64,000 nt of DNA from Thiomonas sp. FB-6 (GTDB taxonomy: Bacteria > Pseudomonadota > Gammaproteobacteria > Burkholderiales > Burkholderiaceae_C): contig NZ_KB898471.1 of the NCBI RefSeq assembly GCF_000377645.1, positions 124,001 through 188,000 on the forward strand. The letters run 5' to 3'. Of the stretch, positions 28,872 to 38,724 are shown in pieces. The notes beneath the pieces were generated by a model. That model saw only the letters and a list, made by a program, of their open reading frames with translations, did no database searches and was not told the origin of the DNA. A program made the position numbers and the translations under genes. Numbering within the stretch: position 1 is the first letter of the stretch; every line of letters begins with the position of its first letter.

Positions 28872-29579
28872 ATGCACAAACTCGTGATGATTCGCCACGG
28901 CGAATCGACCTGGAACCAGGAGAACCGATTCACCGGCTGGGTGGACGTCGACATCACCGACAAGGGCGTCGCCGAAGCGCGCCGCGCCGGGCAGTTGCTG
29001 AAGGCCCACGGGCTGGATTTCGATGTCGCCTACACCTCCGTGCTCAAGCGCGCCGTGCGCACGCTGTGGCTGTGCCTCGACGAGATGGACCGCATGTGGC
29101 TGCCCACCGTGCACAGCTGGCGTCTCAACGAGCGCCACTACGGCGCGCTGCAGGGCCTGAACAAGGCCGAGACCGCCGCCAAGTACGGCGACGAGCAGGT
29201 GCTGCAATGGCGCCGCAGCTACGACGTGCGTCCGCCGCTGATGAACGAGGCGCACCGCCATGAACTGGCGGCCGACCCGCGCTACGCACGGGTCAACGCC
29301 GACGAGCTCCCGCTGGCCGAATGCCTGCAGGACACGGTGCGCCGGGTCATGCCGCTGTGGGAGGAATCGCTGGCGCCGGCCATCCGCGCCGGGCGCCGCG
29401 TGCTGGCGGTCTCGCACGGCAACTCCATGCGCGCCATCGTCAAGCACCTGGACGGCATCTCGGACGCCGACATCGTGGGCCTGAACATCCCCAACGGCGT
29501 GCCGCTGGTGTACGAACTCGACGCCGAGCTCAAGCCCATCCGCCGCTATTACCTCGAGGACCCGAAGGCCGCGACCTGA
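28872..29579 (+). CDS. gpmA: 2,3-bisphosphoglycerate-dependent phosphoglycerate mutase
   Basis: 235 residues from ATG 28872 (frame opens five codons earlier). Phosphohistidine motif [22 protein letters not shown] at 6-27 and the second catalytic His in [19 protein letters not shown]. It interconverts 3- and 2-phosphoglycerate in glycolysis and gluconeogenesis. Divergent from the rhodanese-grxC-secB operon and followed after 126 bp by ctpA. Confidence 0.97.
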   Translation: MHKLVMIRHGESTWNQENRFTGWVDVDITDKGVAEARRAGQLLKAHGLDFDVAYTSVLKRAVRTLWLCLDEMDRMWLPTVHSWRLNERHYGALQGLNKAETAAKYGDEQVLQWRRSYDVRPPLMNEAHRHELAADPRYARVNADELPLAECLQDTVRRVMPLWEESLAPAIRAGRRVLAVSHGNSMRAIVKHLDGISDADIVGLNIPNGVPLVYELDAELKPIRRYYLEDPKAAT

Positions 29580-29705
29580 GGCCCCGGGGGCCGCGGCGGC
29601 GGTGCCTGCGGGCACGGCCCTGGACCTATACTCTCGACCTATCTCCGGGACCGGGCACGGGCCCGGTCCTGGGGGCGCTCGGCACCCGGATTCGAAGGAC
29701 ACCGC

Positions 29706-31178
29706 ATGGCAGGCAAACTCAAGATCACGGCGTGGATCGGCGCCGGCATGCTCACGGGCGCGCTGGCGACCCTGCAGCTCCAGGCCTTCGCGCGGGGCTC
29801 GGTATCCCCGTTGCCGCTGGAGGAACTGCAGCAACTGGCCGCGGTGTACGGCCTGGTCAAGGCCGACTACTTCGAGCCGGTGCATGGCAAGAAGCTCGTG
29901 CAGGATGCCATCAACGGCATGGTCAACGGGCTGGATCCGCATTCGGAATACCTGGATGCGAAGGATTACAAGGAGTTTCGCGAGAGCACCAGCGGGAAAT
30001 TCGTGGGCGTGGGCATCGAGATCGCGCCCAAGGACGGGCTGATCCAGGTGGTCTCGCCGATCGAGGGCTCGCCGGCGGCGCGCGCGGGCATCCAGGCCGG
30101 GGACCTGATCACGCGCATCGACGACGCCGCCGTGAAAGGCCTGCCGCTGGACAAGGCGGTCAAGCTCATGCGCGGCAAGCCGGGCACCCAGGTGCGCCTG
30201 ACCCTGCTGCGCAAGAGCGCGAACCGCACGATGACCCTGGTCATCACCCGCGAGGAAATCCACGTGCAGAGCGTGCGCGGGCGCATGATCGAGCCCGGCT
30301 ACGGCTGGGTGCGCATCAACCAGTTCCAGTCCGACACCCTGCCCGAATTCGTGGCCAAGGTGGACGCGCTGTACAAGGCCGACCCCGGGCTCAAGGGCCT
30401 GGTGCTGGACCTGCGCAACGACCCGGGCGGGCTGCTGGAGAGCGCGGTGGGCGTGGCCTCGGCCTTCCTGCCCTCCGAATCGGTGATCGTGTCCACACGG
30501 GGCCAGATCCCCGAGGCCAACGTGAGCTACCGCAACACGCCCAGCGACTACTCGCGGGTGCCGGGGCAGAACCCGCTGGCCTCGCTGCCGTCCGCCGTGA
30601 AGAAGGTGCCGCTGGTGGTGCTGGTCAACGGCGGCTCGGCCTCGGCCTCGGAGATCGTCACCGGCGCGCTGCAGGACTACAAGCGGGCCCAGGTGATGGG
30701 CGAGCTGACCTTCGGCAAGGGCTCGGTGCAGACGGTGCTTCCGCTGGGGCCGGAAACCGCGCTGAAGCTGACCACCGCGCGCTACTTCACGCCCAACGGG
30801 GAGTCGATCCAGGCTCGCGGCATCACGCCCAACTACATGGTGGGTCCGCTGCCCGGCGGCGACCCCTACGCGGCACTGCGCATGCGCGAGGTGGACTACA
30901 AGAACCAGATCGGCACCGGCGTGCAGGCCGCGAGCTCGCCGCAGCTGCGCCAGGAAATCCAGCACCAGGACGAGGCCCGGCAGGAACTGGAAGCGGCCAT
31001 CGAGAAGAACCCGAAGAAGTTCCCCAAGCTGCCCGAATACGGCAGCAAGCAGGACTGGCAGCTGGAGCAGGCGCTGAACCTGCTGCAGCACAAGCCGGTG
31101 GTCACCGAGAAGCTGCCCGCAGCGCAGGCGGCCGCCAGCGCGGCCTCGACCGCGGCGCAACCGGCGCCCACGCACTGA
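29706..31178 (+). CDS. ctpA: carboxy-terminal processing peptidase (S41)
   Basis: 490 residues. An N-terminal hydrophobic segment (7-25) exports or anchors it to the periplasm. The PDZ domain spans about 95-180 (GKFVGVGIEIAPKDGLIQVV...SPAARAGIQAGDLITRI). The S41 catalytic core has LVLDLRNDPGGLLE near 232-245, the nucleophile loop NGGSASASEI near 308-317 and the general base Lys 338 in TFGKGSVQ. It trims C-termini of periplasmic proteins. Neighbour gpmA upstream is a frequent pairing in beta-proteobacteria. The Ala/Thr-rich tail looks disordered. Confidence 0.93.
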   Translation: MAGKLKITAWIGAGMLTGALATLQLQAFARGSVSPLPLEELQQLAAVYGLVKADYFEPVHGKKLVQDAINGMVNGLDPHSEYLDAKDYKEFRESTSGKFVGVGIEIAPKDGLIQVVSPIEGSPAARAGIQAGDLITRIDDAAVKGLPLDKAVKLMRGKPGTQVRLTLLRKSANRTMTLVITREEIHVQSVRGRMIEPGYGWVRINQFQSDTLPEFVAKVDALYKADPGLKGLVLDLRNDPGGLLESAVGVASAFLPSESVIVSTRGQIPEANVSYRNTPSDYSRVPGQNPLASLPSAVKKVPLVVLVNGGSASASEIVTGALQDYKRAQVMGELTFGKGSVQTVLPLGPETALKLTTARYFTPNGESIQARGITPNYMVGPLPGGDPYAALRMREVDYKNQIGTGVQAASSPQLRQEIQHQDEARQELEAAIEKNPKKFPKLPEYGSKQDWQLEQALNLLQHKPVVTEKLPAAQAAASAASTAAQPAPTH

Positions 31179-31236
31179 AGCCGTCCGCGGGGCCGCGCCG
31201 GCAGGCTCGGCCCCGCCCGCCCACGCGGCCCGCCGC

Positions 31237-32016
31237 ATGAACGATTCCGAACTGCTGCGCTACTCGCGCCATATCCTGCTCGATGCCCTGGGCATCGACG
31301 GCCAGCAGCGCATCCTGGACGCGCACGCCGTGGTGCTGGGCGCCGGCGGACTGGGTTCTCCGGTCGCGCTGTACCTGGCCGGCGCCGGCGTGGGCCGCAT
31401 CACCCTGGTCGACGACGACCGGGTCGACGCCACCAACCTGCAACGCCAGATCGCCCACACCGAGCAGCGCCTGGGCATGCCCAAGGTGGAGTCCGCGCGC
31501 ATCGCGATGCAGCAGATCAACCCCCACCCGAACATCCGCACGGTGGCGCGCCGCGCCGACGCGGCGCTGCTGGACGAACTGCTGGCCGATGCCTCCGTGG
31601 CGCTGGACTGCAGCGACAACTACGCCACCCGCCATGCGCTGAATGCGGCCTGCGTGCGCCGCGCGGTGCCCCTGGTCAGCGGCGCGGCGATCGGCTTCGA
31701 CGGCCAGGTGGGAGTGTTCGACACGCGCCCCGGCGAGACCGGGCCGGGGCCCTGCTACGCCTGCCTGTTCGCCCCCGATGCGCCGGTCGAGGAGGTGCGC
31801 TGCGCGGTGATGGGCGTGATCGCCCCGCTAGTCGGCGTGGTGGGCAGCCTGCAGGCCCTGGAAGCGCTGAAGCTGCTGGCCGGCGCCGGACGCAGCCTGG
31901 CCGGGCGCCTGCTGTTGATCGACGCGCTGGACATGGACATCCGCACCCTGCGCCTGCAGCGCAATCCGGACTGTCCGGTCTGCGCGGCGAGGGCCCGGCA
32001 TCCGGCAAGCGCCTGA
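31237..32016 (+). CDS. moeB: HesA/MoeB/ThiF-family adenylyltransferase
   Basis: 259 residues. E1-like adenylating fold: YSRHILLDALGIDGQQRIL, the ATP site GAGGLGSPVALYLAGAGVGRITLVDDDRVDATNLQRQI at 36-73, DCSDNYATRHALNAAC near 126-141 and two zinc CxxC pairs, CYAC near 172 and CPVC near 247. It activates the C-terminal glycine of a ubiquitin-like sulfur carrier (MoaD or ThiS) as the acyl-adenylate. Without a moa or thi neighbour the choice between MoeB and ThiF stays open. It follows ctpA by 58 bp and is probably in its operon. Confidence 0.88.
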   Translation: MNDSELLRYSRHILLDALGIDGQQRILDAHAVVLGAGGLGSPVALYLAGAGVGRITLVDDDRVDATNLQRQIAHTEQRLGMPKVESARIAMQQINPHPNIRTVARRADAALLDELLADASVALDCSDNYATRHALNAACVRRAVPLVSGAAIGFDGQVGVFDTRPGETGPGPCYACLFAPDAPVEEVRCAVMGVIAPLVGVVGSLQALEALKLLAGAGRSLAGRLLLIDALDMDIRTLRLQRNPDCPVCAARARHPASA

Positions 32017-32056
32017 GCTGCGCGGGGCGCCCGCGCCGGCTCGGGGCTGAGGCGGG

Positions 32057-32569
32057 TCAGTCGTCCTGGGGAGCGTTGCCGCTGGCGTCGCCGATGCCCG
32101 GCCACAGCGTGGTGGGCGCGTCGTCGCGCCAACGCCCGGTCAGGCTCCAGTCGCCTCCCTGCAATTGCGCGGCATACACCACCGGGTCGAGTACCGCGGT
32201 GGCCTGGTAGACGCCTGGCCCGGTACGCTGCAACAGCAGATCGAGGTCGCCGCTGCGCCGCAGCGGATGGCGCAGGCGCAGGTGCAGCAACGCGTCGGCC
32301 GGGGCCGGCTGCAGTTGCACGCGGAGCAGCCCCGCATGCCAGGAGAGCCGGGCGCTCAGGCCCATCTGGCGGGCGCGCTGCGCCTGTTCCAGGCTGCTGC
32401 CCACGCGCAGCCCGCGCTCGTAGGGATGGCTGGTGACCAGGCTGTCGCGTCCGTGCATGGCCACGGCCAGCAGCGTGAAGCCGATGACCACCATGGTCGC
32501 CGGCAGCGCGATCAAGGCCCAGGGCCAGGGCTGGCGCCACCAGGGCGTGGAGACGGGAGAGGCTTGCAC
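32057..32569 (-). CDS. FixH-family membrane protein
   Basis: 170 residues from GTG 32569. The N-terminus has the FixH pattern PWWRQPWPWALIALPATMVVIGFTLLAVAM (one helix at about 14-38), then SHPYERGLRV at the place of the usual DDYYKxGL, and a periplasmic beta-rich domain ending in a GxWSLTGRW-like strand. FixH assists cbb3 oxidase assembly together with FixGIS. No ccoNOPG or other fix genes are in the window, so it is either separated from them or has another role. It comes 105 bp after the MFS gene of the efflux operon, on the same strand. Confidence 0.7.
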   Translation of the reverse strand: MQASPVSTPWWRQPWPWALIALPATMVVIGFTLLAVAMHGRDSLVTSHPYERGLRVGSSLEQAQRARQMGLSARLSWHAGLLRVQLQPAPADALLHLRLRHPLRRSGDLDLLLQRTGPGVYQATAVLDPVVYAAQLQGGDWSLTGRWRDDAPTTLWPGIGDASGNAPQDD

Positions 32570-32674
32570 GGCGGGGAAGGCGGGTGGAAAGGCCCGACTC
32601 TAGCCGGGCCGGTACGCGCGCCCCATGATCCAGGACAAAGCGCGCGGCGCAAGCCCCGGCTGGCCCCCGATACG

Positions 32675-34162
32675 CTACAGGTCGACCCGCGGCACCCGGC
32701 GCGCCACGAACACCGCCGCCAGCGCCACCAGCGCCGCCGCGCCGAAGCCGATGTGAAAGGCCTGCGTGACCCGCTGGGCAGCGGCCGCTCCGGCGCTGCC
32801 GCTCAGGTTCAGCGCGGCGCGCAGATCACCCGGCGAGGCGATGCCGAACACCAGGCTGCCGAACACCGCGGTACCCACCGAGGCGCCGGTGGAACGCGCC
32901 AGCGAGATGGTGGCGGCAGCCGCGCCCAGCCGGCTGCGCCCGGCCACCGCCTGCACCAGCAGCTGCGAGCTGGGCATGACGCTGCCGAATCCCAGCCCCG
33001 CGATCAGGCCCAGCACCCCCACCGTCAGCCCGCTGGGCGGCGCCAGCGCCAGCGCCAGCAGGGCCAGCGCGGACAGCACCAGGCCGTAGCGCGGCGGCAG
33101 GTCCGGGCGCCCGCTGCGGGCGATGATCCTGCCGGTGACGTTGGAGCCCAGCACGAGGCCGGCCGTCAGCGGCAGCAGCAGCAGCCCGGCGCGCGCGGCG
33201 CTGCCGTGGCGCGCGATCTGCAGGTACACGGGCAGGAAGAACACCAGCGCGAACATGCAGGCCGCGAACAGCACCACGGTCAACGCGGTCCAGGCGGTGG
33301 CCGGGATGCGCAGCAGTTCCACCGGCAGGAAGGGGTGGCGCTGGCGCCGCTCGTGGCGCAGCAGCAGCCAGCCCAGCAGCAGCGCGCAAGCCGCCATCGC
33401 CAGGCTGGGCAGCGAAAGCCAGCCGAAACGGTGTCCGGCCAGGGTCAGCCACAGCAGCGAAAGTCCGGCACAGCCCGCGAACATCAGTACCCCGGCCGCG
33501 TCGTGGCCCTGCCCCGGCTCGGCGTGCCCGGCGCCCTTGGCAAGCAGCCCGACGCGCCAGGCGGCGAGCGCGCACAGCGGCAGGTTGGCCACGAACAGCC
33601 AGCGCCAGCTGTAGCGGCTGACCACGAGGCCGCCCAGCACCGGACCCACCACGCTGGACAGCACGAACACCCCGCTGAGCCAGGCCTGGAAGCGCGGACG
33701 CTGGCGTGGCGACACCACCTCGCCGATCAGCGCCTGGCTCATGACCATCAGCCCGCCGCCGCCCAGGCCCTGCAGCACGCGCGCGGCGATCAGCCACCAC
33801 ATGCCGGGGCTGGCCGTGCAGGCCAAGGAGCCCAGCGCGAACAGCCCGAGCGCGCCGAGCAGCGCCTCGCGGCGTCCGTAGCGGTCGCCCAGGCGCCCGT
33901 ACAGGGGCGCCATGATGGTGGAGGCCAGCAGGTAGCCGACGGCGATCCAGGTGCTGTCGTGCAGGTTGTCGAAGTCGCGTGCGATGGCCGGCGTCGCGGT
34001 GGCCAGCAGGGTCTGGTCGATGGCCGCCAGCAGGATGGGCAGCATCACCGCCGTGAACAGCTCGACGAAGCGCGCCAGGCTCAGCGGCTCCTCGGCCGTG
34101 CCGCTTGCCTGCGCGATCGGGTCCGGCGGTGCCGCCGGACCGGGCGTGGATGGGGACGACAT
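32675..34162 (-). CDS. DHA2-family MFS drug transporter at the end of the RND operon
   Basis: 495 residues from ATG 34162. Fourteen hydrophobic helices with DHA2 motifs: MLPILLAAIDQTLLATATPAIARDF in helix 1, the motif-A loop GRLGDRYGRREALLG, LQGLGGGGLMVMSQALIGEV, and motif C GPVLGGLVVSRYSWRWLFVANLP. It lies 27 bp after the outer-membrane factor gene, so the order is adaptor, RND, RND, OM factor, MFS, which mirrors mdtABC plus mdtD of enterobacteria with an OM factor gene inserted. It likely exports the same or related compounds independently of the tripartite pump. Confidence 0.88.
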   Translation of the reverse strand: MSSPSTPGPAAPPDPIAQASGTAEEPLSLARFVELFTAVMLPILLAAIDQTLLATATPAIARDFDNLHDSTWIAVGYLLASTIMAPLYGRLGDRYGRREALLGALGLFALGSLACTASPGMWWLIAARVLQGLGGGGLMVMSQALIGEVVSPRQRPRFQAWLSGVFVLSSVVGPVLGGLVVSRYSWRWLFVANLPLCALAAWRVGLLAKGAGHAEPGQGHDAAGVLMFAGCAGLSLLWLTLAGHRFGWLSLPSLAMAACALLLGWLLLRHERRQRHPFLPVELLRIPATAWTALTVVLFAACMFALVFFLPVYLQIARHGSAARAGLLLLPLTAGLVLGSNVTGRIIARSGRPDLPPRYGLVLSALALLALALAPPSGLTVGVLGLIAGLGFGSVMPSSQLLVQAVAGRSRLGAAAATISLARSTGASVGTAVFGSLVFGIASPGDLRAALNLSGSAGAAAAQRVTQAFHIGFGAAALVALAAVFVARRVPRVDL

Positions 34163-34189
34163 GGGCCTGCCCGTTCCGAAACCCACAGT

Positions 34190-35635
34190 CTATCGCCGCG
34201 GCTGCGCGGCCGTGTCCCCCCAGGAACCGCCCAGCGCGGCGATCAGGTTCACCGCCGCCGCGTAGCGCCGGTTGCGCAGGCTCAGCACCGCGTTGCGCGC
34301 GCTGGTCGCCGTGGTCTGCGCGGCGATCACGCCGAGGTAGTCCGCGGTGCCGGCCTTGTACTGGTTCAGGGCCAGGCGCAGCGAGACCTCGGCCGCGCGC
34401 ACCACCTCGTCCTGCTGCTCGGCCTCGTGGCTCAGCACGGCCTGCGCGTACAGGTTGTCCTGCACCTGCTGCATGGCCTGCAGCACGTCCTGCCGATAGG
34501 TGGCCACGGCCTGGCGGTAGGCGGCGCGCCCGGCGCGCAGTTTCGCATCGCGCAGCCCGCCGTCGAACAGGGTGGCGGCCAGGCTGGGGCCCAGCGACCA
34601 GTACAGCGTGGGCGCGCTGAACAGCTGCGCCAGCGTGGCCGCCTGGGCTCCGCCGGAGGCCCCCAGCGTGATGCCCGGCAGCCAGGCGCGCTGGTCGATG
34701 CCCACCTGCGCGTTGGCGGCCAGCACCTGCTGCGCGGCCGCGGCCAGGTCGGGCCGGCGCAGCAGCAGCTGTGCCGGCACGCCGGCCGGAATGCTCGGCA
34801 GCGCGGGCAGCTGCGCATCCGGCGCGATGCGCAAACCGGGCGCCGGCCGGCCGGCCAGCACCGCCACGGCATCGAGCAGTTGGCGGCGCGTGACCTGCAG
34901 ATCGGTGCGCGTGGTCTGCGCCTGCAGCAGCTGGGTGCGGGCCTGCGCGACGTTCGCCGCGGTGTCCACGCCGGCGCGGTAGCGTCCCTGCGTGAGCTGC
35001 AGGGCGCGGGCGTAGTCGCGCTCGGTGGCCTCGGCCAGGCGGGTCTGGGCGTCGACGGTGCGCAGTTGCAGGTAGGTGCTCGCCAGGCTGGCCTGCAGGC
35101 TCAGCCGCGTGTAGCGCAACGTGCCGGCGGCAGCCTGCAAGTTGGCCCGGCCCTGCTCCACCTGCAGGCGCACGCTGCCCCACAGGTCGGGCTCCCAGCT
35201 GGCCTGCAGCCCGGCGCTGAAGCTGTTCTGCGCCGCCTGCGCCCCACCCTGTGAAGGCAGGCTGCGCGAACGCGTGGCGCCGGCCGTGGCCTGCAGCACC
35301 GGCGTATAGGCGGCGCGCGCCTGCTCCAGCGCGGCCTGCGCCTGCTCGTACACGGCGAGCTGCGCGGCCAGGCTCTGGTTGTGCTGGTTCAGCTCGGTTT
35401 CCAGCCGGTTCAGCACCGGGTCGCCGAACACCTGCCACCAGGCGCCGTCGCCGGGCATCGGCGAAAGCTCTCCCAGCTCGCGCCACCCGGCGTCACTGGC
35501 GTAGGAAGCGGGCAGGCGCTCGCGCAGCGGGGGCATCGGCGGGCGCGCCGCGCAGGCAGCCAGGACGAGGGCGCAGAGGCCGGCGCAGGCCGCGCCTGCG
35601 GCGCGCCGGGCGGTGGGATGCGTGACGGACTTCAT
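34190..35635 (-). CDS. RND efflux outer-membrane factor (NodT/OprM family lipoprotein)
   Basis: 481 residues from ATG 35635. A lipoprotein signal ends LVLAAC (Cys near 28). The mature protein shows two OEP repeats; typical lines are WWQVFGDPVLNRLETELNQHNQSLAAQLAVYEQAQA, SWEPDLWGSVRLQVEQGRANLQAA, and LLLRRPDLAAAAQQVLAANAQVGIDQRAWLPGITL. It forms the TolC-like trimeric channel for the two RND pumps upstream. Its ATG overlaps the stop of the preceding RND gene by four bases, so the pump and channel are made together. Confidence 0.92.
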   Translation of the reverse strand: MKSVTHPTARRAAGAACAGLCALVLAACAARPPMPPLRERLPASYASDAGWRELGELSPMPGDGAWWQVFGDPVLNRLETELNQHNQSLAAQLAVYEQAQAALEQARAAYTPVLQATAGATRSRSLPSQGGAQAAQNSFSAGLQASWEPDLWGSVRLQVEQGRANLQAAAGTLRYTRLSLQASLASTYLQLRTVDAQTRLAEATERDYARALQLTQGRYRAGVDTAANVAQARTQLLQAQTTRTDLQVTRRQLLDAVAVLAGRPAPGLRIAPDAQLPALPSIPAGVPAQLLLRRPDLAAAAQQVLAANAQVGIDQRAWLPGITLGASGGAQAATLAQLFSAPTLYWSLGPSLAATLFDGGLRDAKLRAGRAAYRQAVATYRQDVLQAMQQVQDNLYAQAVLSHEAEQQDEVVRAAEVSLRLALNQYKAGTADYLGVIAAQTTATSARNAVLSLRNRRYAAAVNLIAALGGSWGDTAAQPRR

Positions 35636-38600
35636 GGTCGGGGGTCCAGGGGCAACGGCCGGCCGCTGCGCCCGAAGCGCTTCAGGGTCCAGCGGCGCAG
35701 GCGGTCGAGTTCGAGGTAGATCACCGGCGTGGTGTACAGGGTCAGCACCTGGCTGACCAGCAGCCCGCCGGCGATGGCGATGCCCAGCGGCTGGCGCAGT
35801 TCCGCCCCATTGCCGGTGACCAGGGCCAGCGGAAGCGCCGTGAACAGCGCGGCCAGGGTGGTCATCAGAATGGGCCGCAGGCGCAGCGTGGCGGCCAGGT
35901 AGATGGCCTCGCGCGGCTCCAGCCCCTGGTCGCGCTCGGCCTGCAGCGCGAAATCCACCATCAGGATGGCGTTCTTCTTGACGATGCCGATGAGCAGGAA
36001 CACGCCGATCAGCGCGATGATCGAGAACTCGGTGTGGAACAGCATCAGCGCCAGCACCGCGCCCACGCCCGCCGGCGGCAGCGTGGACAGGATGGTCAGC
36101 GGGTGCAGCGTGCTTTCGTACAGCATGCCCAGCACGATGTAGATGGCGAAGATCGCGGCCAGGATGAACAGCGGCTGGTTGCGCAGGGTCTGATCGAAGA
36201 CCTGCGCGGTGCCCTGGAAGCCCCCGTGGATGGCCGGGGGCAGCTGGATCTGCGCCAGCGCCTGCTGGATGCGCGGCTGCACCTCGCTGAGCGTGACTCC
36301 GGGGTCGAGGTTGAAGAACAGGGTCGACGAGGCGAACAGGCCCTGGTGGTTCACCGCCAGCGGCGTGTTGCTCAGGCGCAGGTGCACCAGTTGCGACAGC
36401 GGCACCACGGCGCCCGACGGCGCCACCACGTGCAGGCGCTGCAGCGCGTCGCGATCGGCGCGCCACCGCGGCGCGGCCTCCATCACCACGCGATACTGGT
36501 TCAGCGGCGCGTAGATGGTGGAGATCAGGCGCTGGCCGAAGGCATCGTTGAGCGTGGCGTCGATGGTGGCGATGGGAATGTCCAGGCGCGCCGCGGCCGT
36601 GCGGTCGATGGCCAGGCGCAGCTCCAGGCCCCCGGCCTGCTGGTCGCTGTTGACGTCGTTCAGCCCGGGGATGTGCTGGAAGGCCGCCAGCACCCGCGGC
36701 TCCCACTGCAGCAGGCTTTCCAGGTCGTCGGACTGCAGCGTGTACTCGTAGGTGGCCTGCGCCGGCCTGCCGCCCACGTGGATGTCCTGGCCGGGGAACA
36801 GGAACACCTGCACGCCGCCCAGCCCCGACAGCGCGCGGCGCAGTTGCGCCATCACCTGCTGCACGCCCGCGCGCTCGGAAATGGGCTTGAGCTGCATGTA
36901 CAGGAAGGCGCCGTTGCCGCTGCTGGAAAAGGCCATCACGTCCTGCACCGCGGGGTTGCGGCGCACGATGTTCTCGAGGGTCTGCAGGCGCCGGCTCATG
37001 GACTGGAAGGAACTGGACTGGTCCGCCTGCACCCCGCCCAGCAGCAAGCCGGTGTCCTGCGTGGGGAAGAAGCCCTTGGGCACCACCGCGTACAGGTAGC
37101 CGCTGAGCGCGATGCTGCCCAGGAACACCAGCAGCATGAGCAGCGGATGGCGCAGCGCCACGCGCAGGCTGCGGGCATAGGCCTCGTGCACGCCGTCCCA
37201 GATGCGCTCCAGGCGCGGCACCCGCGCCCCGGCCGGGCGCGGCGCATGCGCCCTCAGCCAGCGCGAGGCCAGCATCGGCGTGACCGTCAGCGACACCAGC
37301 AGGGAAATGCCAATGGCTACCGACAGGGTCATCGCGAACTCGTGGAACAGGCGCCCGACGATGCCCCCCATGAACAGCACGGGCAGGAACACCGCGACCA
37401 GCGACAGGCTCATCGACAGCACCGTGAAACCCACCTCGCGGGCTCCGCGCAGCGCCGCCTGCATCGCCGGCATGCCGGCCTCGACGTGGCGCGAGATGTT
37501 CTCGGTGACCACGATGGCGTCGTCGACCACGAAACCCGTGGCGACGATCAGGGCCATCAGCGACAGATTGTCCAGCGAGTAGCCGAGCAGCCACATGGCG
37601 GCGAAGGTGCCGACCAGCGACAGGGGCACGGCCAGCGCGGGAATCAGCGTGGCCCGCCAGTCGCGCAGGAACAGCCAGACCACCAGGACCACCAGCAGCA
37701 CGGCGACCACCAGCGTGCTCTCGACGTCGCGCAGCGAGGCGCGGATGGTGGTCGTGCGGTCCGACAGCACGCGCACGTCGATGGCCGCGGGAATCGAGGC
37801 CTGCAAGCGGGGCAAGGCCGCCTTCACGCCGTCGACGGCCTGGATGATGTTGGCCCCGGGCTGGCGGAACACGATCAGCAGCACCGCCGGCTTGCCGTCG
37901 GCCAGGCCCACGTTCTGGGTGTCCTGCAGGCCTTCGCTCACCGAGGCCACCTGCGACAGCGGCACCGCGACTCCGTTGCGCCAGGCCACCACCACGTGGC
38001 TGTACTGCTCCGGCAGGCTGATCTGGTCGTTGGCGCCCACCTGCCAGCGCCTGCCGCCGCTGTCGAGGGCGCCCTTGGGCCCGTCCACGTTGGCCGCGGC
38101 AATGGCCTGGCGCACCTGTTCCAGCCCCAGCCCGAGGCCGTCCAGGCGCGGCAGGTCGAGCTCGACGCGCACGGCCGGCAGCGCCGAGCCGCCCACGTTG
38201 ACCTGGCCGATTCCCGGGAGCTGCGAGATCTTCTGCGCCAGGATGGTGGAAGCCGCGTCGTACATCTGCCCGCGCGACAGGGTCCTGGAGGTCAGCGCGA
38301 TGATCATGACCGGCGAATCCGCGGGATTCACCTTGCGGTAGGTGGGGTTGCCGGCGAGGCCGCTGGGCAGCAGCGGACGCGCCGCGTTGAGCGCCGCCTG
38401 CACCTCGCGCGCCGCGTCGTCGATGTTCTTGGACAGGTCGAACTGCAGCACGATGCGGGTCGAGCCCTGGTCGCTGCTGGAGCTCATCTGGGTGATGCCG
38501 GAAATCGTTCCCAGCGCGCGCTCCAGCGGCGTGGCCACGGTGGCGGCCATGACCTGCGGGCTGGCGCCGGCCAGGCTGGCCTGCACCGTGATGGTGGGGA

Positions 38601-38724
38601 AGTCCACCTGCGGCAGCGGGGACACCGGGAGCTGGCGGAAGGCGATGGCCCCCGCCAGCAGCACGGCCAGCGCCAGCAGCGTGGTGCCCACGCTGCGCCG
38701 GATGAACGGCGCGCTCAGGTTCAC
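35632..38724 (-). CDS. mdtC: RND multidrug efflux permease, second subunit (MdtC-like)
   Basis: 1030 residues from GTG 38724, overlapping the upstream pump stop as GTGA. RND features: helix 1 text [39 protein letters not shown], helix-4 proton-relay acidic pair in [21 protein letters not shown], and the symmetrical C-terminal [29 protein letters not shown]. It belongs to the heteromeric MdtBC branch, which works with a second RND protein and an MdtA-type adaptor. The same frame stays open upstream to 41580 on chance, but that part is out of frame to the real upstream gene. Confidence 0.9.
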   Translation of the reverse strand: MNLSAPFIRRSVGTTLLALAVLLAGAIAFRQLPVSPLPQVDFPTITVQASLAGASPQVMAATVATPLERALGTISGITQMSSSSDQGSTRIVLQFDLSKNIDDAAREVQAALNAARPLLPSGLAGNPTYRKVNPADSPVMIIALTSRTLSRGQMYDAASTILAQKISQLPGIGQVNVGGSALPAVRVELDLPRLDGLGLGLEQVRQAIAAANVDGPKGALDSGGRRWQVGANDQISLPEQYSHVVVAWRNGVAVPLSQVASVSEGLQDTQNVGLADGKPAVLLIVFRQPGANIIQAVDGVKAALPRLQASIPAAIDVRVLSDRTTTIRASLRDVESTLVVAVLLVVLVVWLFLRDWRATLIPALAVPLSLVGTFAAMWLLGYSLDNLSLMALIVATGFVVDDAIVVTENISRHVEAGMPAMQAALRGAREVGFTVLSMSLSLVAVFLPVLFMGGIVGRLFHEFAMTLSVAIGISLLVSLTVTPMLASRWLRAHAPRPAGARVPRLERIWDGVHEAYARSLRVALRHPLLMLLVFLGSIALSGYLYAVVPKGFFPTQDTGLLLGGVQADQSSSFQSMSRRLQTLENIVRRNPAVQDVMAFSSSGNGAFLYMQLKPISERAGVQQVMAQLRRALSGLGGVQVFLFPGQDIHVGGRPAQATYEYTLQSDDLESLLQWEPRVLAAFQHIPGLNDVNSDQQAGGLELRLAIDRTAAARLDIPIATIDATLNDAFGQRLISTIYAPLNQYRVVMEAAPRWRADRDALQRLHVVAPSGAVVPLSQLVHLRLSNTPLAVNHQGLFASSTLFFNLDPGVTLSEVQPRIQQALAQIQLPPAIHGGFQGTAQVFDQTLRNQPLFILAAIFAIYIVLGMLYESTLHPLTILSTLPPAGVGAVLALMLFHTEFSIIALIGVFLLIGIVKKNAILMVDFALQAERDQGLEPREAIYLAATLRLRPILMTTLAALFTALPLALVTGNGAELRQPLGIAIAGGLLVSQVLTLYTTPVIYLELDRLRRWTLKRFGRSGRPLPLDPRP

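Noticed and set aside
28788-31238. Minus-strand 816-codon frame opposite gpmA and ctpA
   Set aside because: Leu/Gln/His/Arg/Val-rich shadow of two clear plus-strand genes; no motif.
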